Shown here in pieces: positions 40,489-51,631 of a DNA stretch of 64,000 nucleotides (positions within the stretch are counted from its first letter, which is position 1; every line of letters starts with the position of its first letter). The stretch is from positions 2,455,202 through 2,519,201 of the forward strand of contig NZ_MDTQ01000001.1 of NCBI RefSeq assembly GCF_001709345.1. Direction: 5' to 3'. The translations under genes were made by a program, and so were the position numbers. Origin of the DNA: Terasakiispira papahanaumokuakeensis (GTDB lineage Bacteria; Pseudomonadota; Gammaproteobacteria; Pseudomonadales; Halomonadaceae). Under the pieces are notes generated by a model that did no database searches, was not told the origin of the DNA, and worked only from the letters and a program-made list of their open reading frames with translations.

Positions 40489-40962
40489 ATGGATATTCGC
40501 AAGGTCAAGAAGCTGATTGAATTGTTGGAAGAGTCCAATATCAGCGAAATTGAAATTCAAGAAGGCGAAGAGTCAGTGCGCATCAGCCGCCACGCCACCA
40601 ACGGCGTTGCAGTCAATGCCCCGATGATGTATCCGCCCATGGCCCCACAGGCTCCGATGGCTGCACCTGCAGCACCCGCGGCGGCAACACAAGACAACGT
40701 GGCAGAACAAGCCCCCGCTCAGCCTTCAGGGCACCAAGTAAAATCCCCCATGGTCGGCACTTTCTATAGCGCACCGGCGCCTGGCGCCAAGCCCTTTATC
40801 ACTGAAGGACAGCCGGTGAAGAAAGGCGACACGATCTGTATCGTCGAAGCCATGAAAATGATGAACCAAATCGAAGCCGATAAAGACGGTGTTGTTGAAG
40901 CCGTTCTTCTCGCCGATGGCGAACCAGTAGAATTCGATCAACCGTTGGTTATCATCAAATAA
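40489..40962 (+). CDS. accB: Biotin carboxyl carrier protein of acetyl-CoA carboxylase
   Basis: Carries biotin between the carboxylase and transferase of acetyl-CoA carboxylase, the first step of fatty acid synthesis. It has 157 residues. The N-terminal helices ([17 protein letters not shown]) are followed by an Ala/Pro/Met-rich flexible linker (about 45-85) and the biotinyl domain with the target lysine in [13 protein letters not shown]. It is in operon with accC, 64 bases downstream. Confidence 0.97.
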   Translation: MDIRKVKKLIELLEESNISEIEIQEGEESVRISRHATNGVAVNAPMMYPPMAPQAPMAAPAAPAAATQDNVAEQAPAQPSGHQVKSPMVGTFYSAPAPGAKPFITEGQPVKKGDTICIVEAMKMMNQIEADKDGVVEAVLLADGEPVEFDQPLVIIK

Positions 40963-41026
40963 CCAGCCCTTCACGTCAGACGCAGTGATCACGCTTACCG
41001 GCTCGATCACTGCACGAGGAATTGCA

Positions 41027-42367
<1,341 letters not shown>

Positions 42368-42390
42368 TTGCAGACTGACATCAACTTCGC

Positions 42391-42417
42391 AACGGCGGCC
42401 TTAGGCCGCCGTTTTTA
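42391..42417 (+). terminator. Rho-independent terminator of accBC
   Basis: Stem CGGCGGCC / GGCCGCCG with loop TTA followed by TTTTT. It closes the accB-accC transcript before prmA. Confidence 0.93.
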
Positions 42418-42505
42418 ATTGTCAGTACTGCCATCATCACCCACAGCAACTGCCATTGCTAACAGTCATAGCCAACAGCAACGCTCTAAGCGCAAAAGGT
42501 GAATC

Positions 42506-43399
42506 ATGTCCTGGCTACAAATCAAAACCCAAGTCGCCCCCGAAGATGCTGAAGTCATCGAAGATCAGCTGCTAGAAGCCGGGGCCTGCGCCATTACCTT
42601 AAGTGATGCTCAGGATACCCCCGTTTTCGAACCGATCCGAGGCACAACCCCTTTATGGGCCACTACAGTGGTGACGGGACTTTATGATGGCAATGCCGAT
42701 GCTGCACAAATGCAACAGCAGATCCATCAATGGTGGACGACACATCGCCCTGAAGCGCCCGCTTTACAACTCAAGGTTGAGATCCTTGAAGACAAAGATT
42801 GGATTCGAGAGTGGATGGACAGCTTCGAGCCTTTAAAAATGGGCGACCGCCTCTGGGTGGTGCCGAGTTGGCTGGAACCACCCGAGCCTGAAGCCGTCAA
42901 CCTTCGCTTAGATCCAGGGTTAGCCTTTGGGACAGGGACTCACCCCACGACAGCACTTTGTCTTGAGTGGCTAGATCAACAAAGACTTCAAGGCCAAAAC
43001 GTGATCGATTTTGGCTGTGGTTCGGGCATTTTAGGGATTGCAGCCCTATTACTGGGAGCAAGTCAGGCCTGGGGCACCGATATTGACCCTCAAGCCTTGG
43101 AAGCCAGCCGAGAAAATGCACGCCGGAATCACCTCGACCCGGCACGCTTCCCCGTTTATTTTCCAGAGCAGTGCCCCGAGATCCAAGCCGATACCCTGGT
43201 GGCGAATATTTTGGCCGGGCCTTTAATTGACTTGGCCCCAACCTTAGCCCGCCTCGTTCGTAGCGGCGGTCAGCTGCTGTTATCAGGCATTCTGGCCCAT
43301 CAAGCCGAAGCGATCATTGAAGCCTATCAGCCTTGGTTTGAGATGCAGCCTCCCGTCCAGAGAGAGGATTGGGTCAGACTGACTGGACAAAAGCGGTAG
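42506..43399 (+). CDS. prmA: Ribosomal protein L11 methyltransferase
   Basis: SAM-dependent methyltransferase that trimethylates ribosomal protein uL11. It has 297 residues. The N-terminal substrate-binding domain begins MSWLQIKTQVAPEDAEVIED. The catalytic domain has LDPGLAFGTGTHPTTALCL, the SAM site VIDFGCGSGILGIAALLLGA and VANILAGPLIDLAPTL. AAAGGTGAATC precedes the ATG. It follows accC after a terminator, so it probably has its own promoter. Confidence 0.97.
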   Translation: MSWLQIKTQVAPEDAEVIEDQLLEAGACAITLSDAQDTPVFEPIRGTTPLWATTVVTGLYDGNADAAQMQQQIHQWWTTHRPEAPALQLKVEILEDKDWIREWMDSFEPLKMGDRLWVVPSWLEPPEPEAVNLRLDPGLAFGTGTHPTTALCLEWLDQQRLQGQNVIDFGCGSGILGIAALLLGASQAWGTDIDPQALEASRENARRNHLDPARFPVYFPEQCPEIQADTLVANILAGPLIDLAPTLARLVRSGGQLLLSGILAHQAEAIIEAYQPWFEMQPPVQREDWVRLTGQKR

Positions 43400-43532
43400 T
43401 TATTTCCTACATTGTCAATCGTCTCTGGCATGCAACAGCTCACTTACCAGATGCTACGTTTGAGCGCTTGGCCGATGCACCGCCAGGCGCTAATATCGAT
43501 CATGGATGAAGCCGATACTGTAGGGAATTGTT

Positions 43533-44729
43533 GTGAAACTGACCCGTTGTCCACACTGCGAGACCCTTTTTGAGGTCAGCCTGAATGAGCTTAAAACGGC
43601 TGAGGGCGCTGTACGCTGCGGCCAATGCCTACGTATCTTTAATGCGACATACCATATCAATAACCAAGAGACATCATGTGCATCTGACTCAATTGAACAA
43701 GATGCTGATGATTCCACTAGTGCACGAGACCAGACGGCAAACGCTAATCAGGCGAAAGATATAGAGAGAAATTCTGTCAACGCAACAATGGCCACCCCCT
43801 CACCTCACAACCAGTCGATTCCCACCATTACAGAGCGCTTGAATGCCCACTCGTTTGATGATCATGCGACAGCGCATCGCAGTACGGCTGAAGACCAGCA
43901 CGGTAGTGACACTGATGTCGCCCTAACATCCGAACCCCCCATAGGAACGCTGACCAAGACTGATCACACCGCGATTTCCATGGAGACGACGGCGCCAGTG
44001 ACGGAGCGTATCAATGCTCAATTATCGCCCACCCGCGAAGCCGCAACGATGAACTCAGCGTCAATAAAAGCACCGTTGCTAGAAACGCCATCATCATCCG
44101 CTTCTGAGGAAACGTTAGACTTCGAGAAGCTGCTTGGGCTTAAACCTGCACCAACATCAGGTTCAGACACATCATCCTCAAAACAGACTGACGACTTACA
44201 GGCGCTGCTACAACTGGCGCCAGAGCAGACAATATCAACCAGTGAGCCCGCCGCTTCAGCAGCAATAACGGATAACCATGATGAAGAGCCAATAGATGAC
44301 GACTATGACGCGTTAGCTGAATCATGGAGCGACTGGGTGCGTCAGCAATGGCAGTGGATAGGTGCAGCGATCATCCTTATGTTGGCCGGCACGATAGGGG
44401 TGCTGTCGATGACACCCTCGCCCTCCTCCAGCTTATCAAATTACCGCATTGAGTCCACTCAGGTGCAAACGGCACCGATTCAAAGCCGCTTGAACATTCG
44501 CTTTGAGTTACGCAATCTGACTGATCAACCCATGTCACTTAAAGGCATTGACATCAAGCTTAAAAATCTGACCGATAGCCTCTTAAGTGAGCATCATCTG
44601 GATCGCAGTCAACTTCAGGGCGACCTCGACCCCATCCCCCCTTTCAGCACAAGAACGCTAGAAGTAGAAGTTCCTCGACCAGGCACACTGGTCGCCAGCG
44701 TGGAAATCACACCGTTAGAAAACGACTAG
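43533..44729 (+). CDS. Zinc-ribbon and DUF3426 domain membrane protein
   Basis: A protein of 398 residues. It starts with an MJ0042-type zinc ribbon (CPHCETLFEV ... CGQCLRIFNA, residues 6-37). A long polar, low-complexity region (about 45-265, rich in Ser, Thr, Ala, Asp) follows, then a membrane helix (about 275-292) and a periplasmic DUF3426 domain with LNIRFELRNLTDQPMSLKG. The same arrangement is found between prmA and dusB in Pseudomonas and relatives; its function is unknown. The start is a GTG. The linker is unusually long. Confidence 0.85.
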   Translation: MKLTRCPHCETLFEVSLNELKTAEGAVRCGQCLRIFNATYHINNQETSCASDSIEQDADDSTSARDQTANANQAKDIERNSVNATMATPSPHNQSIPTITERLNAHSFDDHATAHRSTAEDQHGSDTDVALTSEPPIGTLTKTDHTAISMETTAPVTERINAQLSPTREAATMNSASIKAPLLETPSSSASEETLDFEKLLGLKPAPTSGSDTSSSKQTDDLQALLQLAPEQTISTSEPAASAAITDNHDEEPIDDDYDALAESWSDWVRQQWQWIGAAIILMLAGTIGVLSMTPSPSSSLSNYRIESTQVQTAPIQSRLNIRFELRNLTDQPMSLKGIDIKLKNLTDSLLSEHHLDRSQLQGDLDPIPPFSTRTLEVEVPRPGTLVASVEITPLEND

Positions 44730-45053
44730 GTAGGGTAACCCTATTGCACTCACGCAAAGAGTGAACATTTTTTCACCATTTATCCCTCTCTTAAGCCCGC
44801 TCAAACCTTTTACCCAGGCACCTGAACGGGTATCATACGTCGCTCTCAGGTCACAGCTATTTCTCTTCATCCGAGCTTGTAGGTTTTCAGGACGATAGGT
44901 TTTCAGAACGATCGCTTTTCAGAACGGTACGTTTTGGGAACGATAGATTTTCGGAAAGATAAGTTTTTGGAAAGATAGATTCTCGGAACGGATGGCGTTT
45001 GTCCTGTAACAACCCATTAACCATCAATCATCACCCCATCCAAGGCGATTTTC
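44730..45053. other. Spacer upstream of dusB with tandem repeat
   Basis: A hairpin is not evident after the DUF3426 gene. The second half is occupied by a seven-copy 16-bp repeat (44881-44992), and the dusB-fis promoter should lie here or within it. Confidence 0.6.
44881..44992. repeat. Seven-copy 16-bp tandem repeat
   Basis: Seven units of exactly 16 bases stand head to tail with a common form A-G-x-T-T-T-T-C-x-G-A-A-C-G-A-T (unit 1 AGGTTTTCAGGACGAT, unit 5 AGATTTTCGGAAAGAT). Neighbouring units resemble each other more than distant ones, as in stepwise duplication. It lies about 60 bases upstream of dusB. Confidence 0.92.
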
Positions 45054-46046
45054 GTGCTGCGTATTGGCCCCTATAATATTGACGTCCCTGTCGTACTGGC
45101 CCCAATGGCAGGCGTCACTGACCGCCCCTTCCGACGCTTATGCCGTCAGATGGGGGCCGGTTTGGTGGTCTCGGAAATGGTGACTGCTGATACCCGCTTA
45201 TGGCATACGCGGAAATCTCAACAGCGCCTTCCCCATGCCGACGAACCCGAACCCAGGGCGATTCAGATTGCCGGGGGAGAGCCAGAAATGCTGGCTGAAG
45301 CGGCCAAAGCCAATGTCGCACTGGGCGCACAAATTATTGATATCAATATGGGATGTCCGGCCAAAAAAGTCTGCAAAAAGGCGGCAGGCTCAGCCTTACT
45401 CAAGGATGAAGCCTTGGTGGCCGATATTTTAAAAGCGGTGGTGCAATCGGTAGATGTTCCCGTCACACTGAAGATCCGTACTGGCTGGGCACGACATGCC
45501 CAAAATGGCGTACATATTGCGCGCATGGCAGAAGATATCGGTATTCAGGCCCTGGCAGTGCATGGCCGCACTCGGGAAGACAAATTTCAGGGTGAAGCCG
45601 AATACGACACCATTGCCGAGATTTGTCAGGCGGTTTCGATCCCCGTATTGGCTAATGGGGACATTGACTCAGCAGAAAAAGCACGTGAAGTCCTAGACTA
45701 TACTGGCGCAAAAGGTGTGATGATTGGACGTGCAGCCCAAGGTCGGCCTTGGATTTTTCGCGAAATTCGAGACTATTTGACCCTAGGCATATTGCGTCCA
45801 GCGCCCGAAAATGACGAAATTTATGCACTAATGCAAGCGCATCTGCAGGGATTGCACGATTGCTACGGCGATTTTATGGGCGTACGGATTGCCCGCAAAC
45901 ATATTGGCTGGTATCTCCAGCAGCACCCGCAGTCCTTAAGTCATTGGCGAGCTGGCTTTAATCGCTTAGAAACACCTTCGAGTCAGCTCGAATGGCTTGA
46001 GCATCTGTTCCACTCAGGGGCACCAGAAGCAAGGGCACTGGCATGA
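45054..46046 (+). CDS. dusB: tRNA-dihydrouridine synthase B
   Basis: FMN enzyme that reduces uridine 17 of tRNAs. It has 330 residues. It opens with [18 protein letters not shown], has the catalytic cysteine in [20 protein letters not shown], then [21 protein letters not shown] and [13 protein letters not shown] with [15 protein letters not shown]. The start is a GTG with AAGG before it. It is coupled to fis by an ATGA overlap; the dusB-fis pair is conserved in gammaproteobacteria. Confidence 0.96.
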   Translation: MLRIGPYNIDVPVVLAPMAGVTDRPFRRLCRQMGAGLVVSEMVTADTRLWHTRKSQQRLPHADEPEPRAIQIAGGEPEMLAEAAKANVALGAQIIDINMGCPAKKVCKKAAGSALLKDEALVADILKAVVQSVDVPVTLKIRTGWARHAQNGVHIARMAEDIGIQALAVHGRTREDKFQGEAEYDTIAEICQAVSIPVLANGDIDSAEKAREVLDYTGAKGVMIGRAAQGRPWIFREIRDYLTLGILRPAPENDEIYALMQAHLQGLHDCYGDFMGVRIARKHIGWYLQQHPQSLSHWRAGFNRLETPSSQLEWLEHLFHSGAPEARALA

Positions 46047-46363
46047 ACCAACCCATTACGACAACACCGGCGGAAGCAGCCGCCCAGACCCAAAAAGAAG
46101 GCGCACAAGGGCTGCATGATCATCATGCCCAGCGTCCATTACGAGAAAGTGTCGCAATGGCACTTGAACATTATTTCGAGCAACTTGAAGGCCAACCCGT
46201 CAGCGATCTCTACGCTATGGTATTAGGAGAAGTTGAAGGGCCTTTGCTGGAAACCGTCATGCGCCATACCCAGGATAATCAGACCCAGGCTTCGGCCATA
46301 CTGGGACTGAATCGAGGGACCCTGCGTAAAAAGCTCAAGCAGTACGGATTACTCGACTCATAA
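46043..46363 (+). CDS. fis: Nucleoid-associated regulator Fis
   Basis: DNA-bending protein that activates rRNA promoters and shapes the nucleoid. It has 106 residues. The core ([20 protein letters not shown]) and the C-terminal helix-turn-helix ([23 protein letters not shown]) are intact. The first 30 residues are an extra polar segment compared with the 98-residue E. coli protein. It is encoded in overlap with dusB. Confidence 0.95.
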   Translation: MNQPITTTPAEAAAQTQKEGAQGLHDHHAQRPLRESVAMALEHYFEQLEGQPVSDLYAMVLGEVEGPLLETVMRHTQDNQTQASAILGLNRGTLRKKLKQYGLLDS

Positions 46364-46368
46364 TTGAT

Positions 46369-46395
46369 CATGGGGAGCCGACCGGGCTCCCCATG
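46369..46395 (+). terminator. Probable terminator after fis
   Basis: Stem CATGGGGAGCC / GGCTCCCCATG with loop GACCG. The T-run is imperfect (TATTTGATCCTCTTTT), so termination may be partial and some purH transcript could come from the dusB-fis promoter. Confidence 0.65.
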
Positions 46396-46467
46396 TATTT
46401 GATCCTCTTTTGATTCGCACTCACTCCTGTAACCGTCGGCCTCGCCGACACAAGAAAGGCTCTCATC

Positions 46468-48057
46468 ATGTCAGCACAGTCTGCGTCTCAGGGACTGCCC
46501 GTTCGCCGGGCTCTGATTAGCGTTTCCGATAAAACCGGTATCGTCGAATTTGCCCGTGCACTTGCCGCTCGGGACGTTGCCCTGCTCTCCACCGGAGGGA
46601 CTTACCGTTTGCTGCAAGAAAATGGTATTGAGGTCACGGAAGTCTCCGAACATACCGGCTTCCCGGAAATGATGGATGGTCGGGTCAAGACCCTACACCC
46701 GAAGATTCATGGTGGGATTCTGGGGCGTCGCGGTCAGGATGATGACGTTATGGCCGATCATGGCATAGACCCAATCGACATGGTGATCGTCAACCTCTAC
46801 CCCTTCACTGAAACCATCAGCCGAGATGATTGTACGCTGGAGATGGCGATTGAAAACATCGACATCGGTGGGCCGACCATGGTCCGCGCCTGTGCCAAAA
46901 ACCACGCACACACCAGCATCGTGGTCAACGCAGATGATTATCAGCGTGTGATCGACGCCATGGATACGTATGGCAATCAAGTGCCGAGCGAAATACGTTT
47001 TGATCTCGCCGTTAAAGCCTTTGAACATACCGCAGCTTACGATGGCGCCATCGCCAATTATCTAGGCCGCCTGGTAGAAGGTGGTAACGAAGATTTCCCG
47101 CGCACCTTCAACAGCCAGTATGTCAAACGTCAGGACATGCGATATGGCGAAAACCCGCATCAAAAAGCGGCGTTTTATGCTGAAGCCGCGCCGACTGAAG
47201 CCAGTGTGGCCACGGCCAAAGTGCTCCAGGGTAAAGCACTGTCTTATAACAATGTCGCCGATACGGATGCCGCTTTTGAGTGCGTCAAATCGTTTGCGGA
47301 AACCGCCTGTGTGATCGTCAAACACGCTAACCCCTGTGGCGTCGCCGTTGCACAAACACCGCTAGAAGCCTATGACAAAGCGTTTAAAACCGATCCCACC
47401 AGTGCCTTTGGCGGTATTATCGCGTTTAACCGTCCACTGGATCAGGTGACGGCTCAAGCCATCGTTGATCGTCAGTTTGTTGAAGTCATTATTGCCCCTG
47501 GCGTAGAAGCGGGCGTCTCAGACATTATTGCCACGAAAAAGAATGTACGCCTGCTGGATTGCGGCGAGCATTGGCCGGGAGACCGTGCGGCAGCGCTGGA
47601 CTATAAACGTGTCACAGGCGGGCTATTAGTTCAGGATCGAGATCAGGGCATGATTACCCGCGATGACCTGAAAGTGGTTACCGATCGCGCTCCCACCGAA
47701 CAAGAGTTGAAGGATCTGGCGTTCGCTTGGAAAGTGGCCAAATTCGTCAAATCCAATGCCATTGTTTACACCCGTGATGGCATGACCATCGGTGTCGGTG
47801 CTGGTCAAATGAGCCGCGTCTACTCGGCCAAAATAGCCGGCATTAAAGCCGCTGACGAAAGCCTAGAAGTCAAAGGCTCTGTCATGGCCAGCGATGCCTT
47901 CTTCCCCTTCCGCGATGGCATTGATGCCGCTGCCGCCGCCGGGATTACCGCAGTGATTCAACCGGGTGGGTCAGTCAGAGATGAAGAAGTCATCCAGGCG
48001 GCGAACGAAGCCGGCATCGCGATGGTCTTCACAGGTATGCGCCACTTCCGTCACTAA
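46468..48057 (+). CDS. purH: AICAR transformylase/IMP cyclohydrolase
   Basis: Bifunctional enzyme making the last two steps of IMP synthesis. It has 529 residues. The N-terminal cyclohydrolase domain (about 1-200) has [18 protein letters not shown] and [16 protein letters not shown]. The transformylase domain has [37 protein letters not shown] and [20 protein letters not shown]. There is no purD directly downstream. A strong terminator follows at 48091-48118. Confidence 0.97.
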   Translation: MSAQSASQGLPVRRALISVSDKTGIVEFARALAARDVALLSTGGTYRLLQENGIEVTEVSEHTGFPEMMDGRVKTLHPKIHGGILGRRGQDDDVMADHGIDPIDMVIVNLYPFTETISRDDCTLEMAIENIDIGGPTMVRACAKNHAHTSIVVNADDYQRVIDAMDTYGNQVPSEIRFDLAVKAFEHTAAYDGAIANYLGRLVEGGNEDFPRTFNSQYVKRQDMRYGENPHQKAAFYAEAAPTEASVATAKVLQGKALSYNNVADTDAAFECVKSFAETACVIVKHANPCGVAVAQTPLEAYDKAFKTDPTSAFGGIIAFNRPLDQVTAQAIVDRQFVEVIIAPGVEAGVSDIIATKKNVRLLDCGEHWPGDRAAALDYKRVTGGLLVQDRDQGMITRDDLKVVTDRAPTEQELKDLAFAWKVAKFVKSNAIVYTRDGMTIGVGAGQMSRVYSAKIAGIKAADESLEVKGSVMASDAFFPFRDGIDAAAAAGITAVIQPGGSVRDEEVIQAANEAGIAMVFTGMRHFRH

Positions 48058-48090
48058 GTAGGAGCTCGATTAACGGCCAACCGTGACGAC

Positions 48091-48118
48091 AAGCGCCCCG
48101 AATGAGGGGCGCTTTTTA
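48091..48118 (+). terminator. Rho-independent terminator of purH
   Basis: Stem AAGCGCCCC / GGGGCGCTT with loop GAATGA and TTTTT after it. Confidence 0.93.
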
Positions 48119-48137
48119 TCTCAAGCTCATCGTGTCA

Positions 48138-48398
48138 TCACACCTTGATTAGGCCCTTCATGGGGTCTTGAGGCGTGCTCGTGGTACGCCACTGCCACAG
48201 TTTTTCATGGATACTAAAGGCCACCGTATTAATGGCCGGTTCCACCATCGCCAACAGGCCACCCACCCACATATCCCCTGTCAGCCACCAAGCGACACAA
48301 AATGCGACGGTGAAATGTGTCATCGCAAAGGTCATCGTTTTGGCCAGGGTCACATGACGCCCCATCGCGGCCTTCAATCTTGTCAGTGAGCGATTCAT
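48138..48398 (-). CDS. DUF2061 family membrane protein
   Basis: A protein of 86 residues with two membrane helices. KTMTFAMTHFTVAFCVAWWLTG and VEPAINTVAFSIHEKLW match the DUF2061 family, a group of small inner-membrane proteins of unknown function. GAGGAGT before the ATG supports the start. Convergent with purH; it stands alone. Confidence 0.87.
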   Translation of the reverse strand: MNRSLTRLKAAMGRHVTLAKTMTFAMTHFTVAFCVAWWLTGDMWVGGLLAMVEPAINTVAFSIHEKLWQWRTTSTPQDPMKGLIKV

Positions 48399-48584
48399 GA
48401 GCCCAACTCCTCTGTAGGTATGGAATCAATATAATAAGAATCAATCTCACTTAAAAGCCAAAAAAATCAAACCTGCTGATTAATTAAGACTATTGAATTA
48501 AAACCCTAATGCACCTAAGCACTTGTGCTCAACATTTTAGATGTAGGCGCCAAAGTTAAAGTCGATGACGTGAGGCCTTCGTGT

Positions 48585-48612
48585 AAAAAAACCGGCTCAT
48601 GTGAGCCGGTCG
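48585..48612 (-). terminator. Rho-independent terminator of outer-membrane protein gene
   Basis: On the minus strand the stem ACCGGCTCA / TGAGCCGGT is followed by TTTTTTT. It lies about 50 bases beyond the stop of the gene at 48661-49419. Confidence 0.9.
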
Positions 48613-48660
48613 GGAAGTTTGATCAACAAAGATCAAAGGCAGGCACTGTTAAAGGCAAGC

Positions 48661-49419
48661 TTAAAAATGCAGGAAGACACCGGCGTACATGCCATCAACC
48701 GTCATATCCGCATCGATGTCATCAACATCGTCTAGTTCGGCATTAAAGCGACGATAACCAACTTCAAAGCCCGGTGACAAAATGGGCGTAATGTCCATCT
48801 CATAAGTCACTTTCGCGCTCACATCACTGACGTTATTGCCACTGTAACCGGCATAGTTAGCTTCAACCCCCGCCGATAAGCCAGAGAGCGGCAGGTGAAA
48901 TTGAGCATGGCCATACAGCATGGGCAAGGTTTTATCGAGCTTCAGCGTCGAGGATTGACCGACAATATTTTGTTTGACCGTCATTTCACCATCAAACATA
49001 CGGGCGGTCACGCCGAGATCCAGCGACATCCAGCCGAGGCCATCCAGCAACTCGTAATAGAGCGTGGCATCGGTGTGGGAAAGATCAGCTTTGGTATCAA
49101 CATCACCGGCAAACGTCGTGTCATTAAACTGACCGACATAGGTGCTATCCCCATTAATCGATAAGTCTGTACGCTGCACTTTCAGATTAGGCACCAAGGG
49201 AATGGGATGCTCAATCGCAATCCAGATCTGATTCGCTGTGTCATCATCCAGGCCAAAGTCGACTTCATCTTCTCCGGCATTGTTGGCACGTCCTGTGTCC
49301 GCACTGGCATCCCAAAGATTAGCGCCGGCGTAAACGCCTAACGTATCGGCTTGTGCTGGTAGTGTCATCAGCGCAAAGGGCAGGCTGGCCACTGCCGCGC
49401 ACATCATGGCCTTTTTCAT
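48661..49419 (-). CDS. Outer-membrane beta-barrel protein (TIGR04219-like)
   Basis: A protein of 252 residues. A signal peptide ends in PAQAD, and the mature protein begins TLGVYAGANLWDAS. Alternating beta strands fill the chain, which ends in aromatic phenylalanine (AGVFLHF), the mark of outer-membrane insertion. The pattern fits the TIGR04219 family of small barrels of unknown cargo. AGGAGTGATCGC precedes the ATG. Acidic extracellular loops (DEVDFGLDDDT, ELDDVDDIDADMT) suggest metal or salt exposure. It is in its own transcription unit. Confidence 0.85.
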   Translation of the reverse strand: MKKAMMCAAVASLPFALMTLPAQADTLGVYAGANLWDASADTGRANNAGEDEVDFGLDDDTANQIWIAIEHPIPLVPNLKVQRTDLSINGDSTYVGQFNDTTFAGDVDTKADLSHTDATLYYELLDGLGWMSLDLGVTARMFDGEMTVKQNIVGQSSTLKLDKTLPMLYGHAQFHLPLSGLSAGVEANYAGYSGNNVSDVSAKVTYEMDITPILSPGFEVGYRRFNAELDDVDDIDADMTVDGMYAGVFLHF

Positions 49420-49557
49420 GCGATCACTCCTGAAGGGTTATTCAAATCAGATCCAGATCAATCCAAAGCGGCATCAATCCAAAGCTGATGGGCATGGCAT
49501 TATGAACATCTCAACATGCCCCATCATAATGAGGGTTTATTGGTATCCCAAGTGTCA

Positions 49558-50031
49558 TTAAGGCGGCGACACCTGTTGCGGATCAACAGCCAAGGTCAAT
49601 CCTAATAGTAGCAGGCTCACGACTAGGGCAGCCCAGGCCAATAAGCGACTAGTCGCCGTGTAACGCTCGGGGCTCTGGCGCAACTGCAAAAGTGACCACA
49701 CTGCAAGTGGCGGCACCGGCAAGAGCACGATCCAACCAAAAGGAATCCCCAGAATTAACAAGACAAAAGCCACAATCGATAGATTCTGCGTTTGCTGACG
49801 AGGGGCTTGATCCGCTGAGGCAGTATGGCCAACGGCTCTCTGCTGCCCGATAGGCTGGCGAATAATACCCGTTAAACGCCCTTGATCCAGGTTTGCACTT
49901 ACGGCCATGCCGACATCAGGTAAACCACCGCTACGCCATTGAGCCAGCGAAAAAGGGTAACGAGCATGATCCTCAGCTTCAATGACGCCTTGCTGAGTCT
50001 CCAGATCAAACTCGACAATCGTGCCGTTCAT
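49558..50031 (-). CDS. Small beta-domain plus two-helix membrane protein
   Basis: A protein of 157 residues. The N-terminal 55 (MNGTIVEFDLETQQGVIEAE, then RYPFSLAQW) look like a cold-shock-type beta barrel, but the RNA-binding motifs KGFGF and VFVHF are missing. A polar linker leads to two or three membrane helices (about 84-108 and 125-148). Similar proteins with a TM2 or DUF805 tail are known in this group of bacteria, and no function is established. TAAGGATTGCATTC before the ATG supports the start. It stands between the outer-membrane gene and folX. Confidence 0.6.
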   Translation of the reverse strand: MNGTIVEFDLETQQGVIEAEDHARYPFSLAQWRSGGLPDVGMAVSANLDQGRLTGIIRQPIGQQRAVGHTASADQAPRQQTQNLSIVAFVLLILGIPFGWIVLLPVPPLAVWSLLQLRQSPERYTATSRLLAWAALVVSLLLLGLTLAVDPQQVSPP

Positions 50032-50117
50032 GAATGCAATCCTTACATGGCATGCCGCAATGACATGCCGGTGAGTCGATCGAGTTAACGTCGCTTAAAT
50101 TGCCTGAATCCCCGCAC

Positions 50118-50525
50118 TCAATCAAGTGAATGCTCTTCATCACCTCGGTGTGCATTGAGGGAGATCGAAACAGAGTCAGAAAATCTCAAGGCATGCGGTT
50201 TGTCCACCTCAACTTCGGCTTGCAATACCTGCTCATGCGACATAATGATTTCCAACACCTCACGGGTCAGCCGTTCCAATAACAAGAAACGGCCTTCTTC
50301 AACATATTGGATAATCTTCTTAGTGATCGTACGATAATTCAGCGCTTCATCAATAGTATTAAATTGAACGGCACGATCAGCGTGATAACGAATCACCGCA
50401 TTAATCACAACATCTTGTCGATTATTGATTTCTTCATCTTTGATGCCGATGAAAGTTCTTAGCCGCAGGTTCTTGATACGGATCGTGGCTATGTGTTGCG
50501 GGTCATGCTGAGGGGTCGCCATCAT
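50118..50525 (-). CDS. folX: Dihydroneopterin triphosphate 2'-epimerase
   Basis: Pterin-fold enzyme of the FolX/FolB group, 135 residues. [47 protein letters not shown] and [15 protein letters not shown] are closer to FolX than to dihydroneopterin aldolase FolB. FolX makes dihydromonapterin triphosphate, the first step toward tetrahydromonapterin, the phenylalanine-hydroxylase cofactor in Pseudomonas. It lies 66 bases downstream of folE, which makes its substrate. AAGGAGCTGCG precedes the start. Confidence 0.9.
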   Translation of the reverse strand: MMATPQHDPQHIATIRIKNLRLRTFIGIKDEEINNRQDVVINAVIRYHADRAVQFNTIDEALNYRTITKKIIQYVEEGRFLLLERLTREVLEIIMSHEQVLQAEVEVDKPHALRFSDSVSISLNAHRGDEEHSLD

Positions 50526-50591
50526 CGCAGCTCCTTAGTGTTCACCTGATATCCATCCAACCGTCGATTGTCACCTGGTCAAAACGTGCGA

Positions 50592-51164
50592 TTACAAACC
50601 GGCGAGCTTAAGAAATTCCTGGCGCGTATTTTGTGACTCACGGAACTGGCCCAACATGACAGAGGAACGCATTGAGGAGTTTTGCTTTTCAACACCTCTC
50701 ATCATCATACACATGTGCTGTGCTTCAATGATCACCCCGACCCCACGGGCCTGAGTCACCTCCTGCACGGCATTGGCGATCTGTCGAGTCAACTGCTCTT
50801 GAATCTGCAACCGTCGTGCAAACATATCGACGATACGTGCAAACTTTGATAACCCAAGCACTTGACCATTAGGGATATAACCAATGTGGCAGCGCCCAAT
50901 AAATGGCAACATATGATGTTCACACATTGAATAAAGCTCAATGTCGCGCACAATCACCATCTCATCGCAATCAGAAGAAAAGACCGCTCCATTCACGATC
51001 TCACTCAAATCCTGGCGATACCCTTGAGTCAGAAAGGTCATCGCTTTCGCAGCACGTTTAGGCGTATCCAGCAAGCCTTCGCGTTCAGGGTCTTCGCCCA
51101 CGGCTTCAAGGATCTGGCGATATAGAGGAATCATCGATTCAGTCATGTCAGCATGTTTAGTCAT
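50592..51164 (-). CDS. folE: GTP cyclohydrolase I
   Basis: Converts GTP to dihydroneopterin triphosphate, the entry to folate and monapterin. It has 190 residues. The zinc site [16 protein letters not shown] and the cysteine in [17 protein letters not shown] are intact, so it is the zinc-dependent type IA enzyme. It is in operon with folX. Confidence 0.97.
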   Translation of the reverse strand: MTKHADMTESMIPLYRQILEAVGEDPEREGLLDTPKRAAKAMTFLTQGYRQDLSEIVNGAVFSSDCDEMVIVRDIELYSMCEHHMLPFIGRCHIGYIPNGQVLGLSKFARIVDMFARRLQIQEQLTRQIANAVQEVTQARGVGVIIEAQHMCMMMRGVEKQNSSMRSSVMLGQFRESQNTRQEFLKLAGL

Positions 51165-51631
51165 GAATGGCAGCAGCTCAAGAAAAAGTGGAGGTTCAGG
51201 TCTAAGATGAATGAATGGCGCTATTGCATCAGCACATCATAGCACTACACAGGCTATACAACACTAGCAACTGTACAGCTATCGTACAATAAAATGAGTA
51301 TCGCTATCACCCGTCAAAAACCTATGCAAGCGCACTATTTTATCCTACTCCTACACTCAAGAATAAGCGGGTTTAAAATCAAGTTGCTATAAACACATGA
51401 CTCGCCAAGTTGTGCGACAAATGCGCACACCCCCGACACGGATCAATCCATTCTTATAAGCTTTTTGATATAGTCTTTGCAGCCCGTTCGATCATTGGAA
51501 CTGTTGAGCACACAAGGGGCGTTACGGAAGATTTGTGGCATACAAATTTGTGACATATCGATAGGTCACCGCGCCGGACGTCACCGAGTAATTCATGGAC
51601 CCTGACTCATTATCTGACGCGGATATATGGT
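51165..51631. other. Divergent spacer folE / periplasmic protein
   Basis: No gene is seen. A two-copy 15-bp duplication lies at 51531-51560 (ATTTGTGGCATACAA, ATTTGTGACATATCG). The rest is AT-rich and must contain both promoters, which I cannot place. Confidence 0.5.

Noticed and set aside
44881-44992. CRISPR-like array
   Set aside because: The units are contiguous 16-mers without spacers and no cas gene is nearby, so it is a simple tandem repeat.
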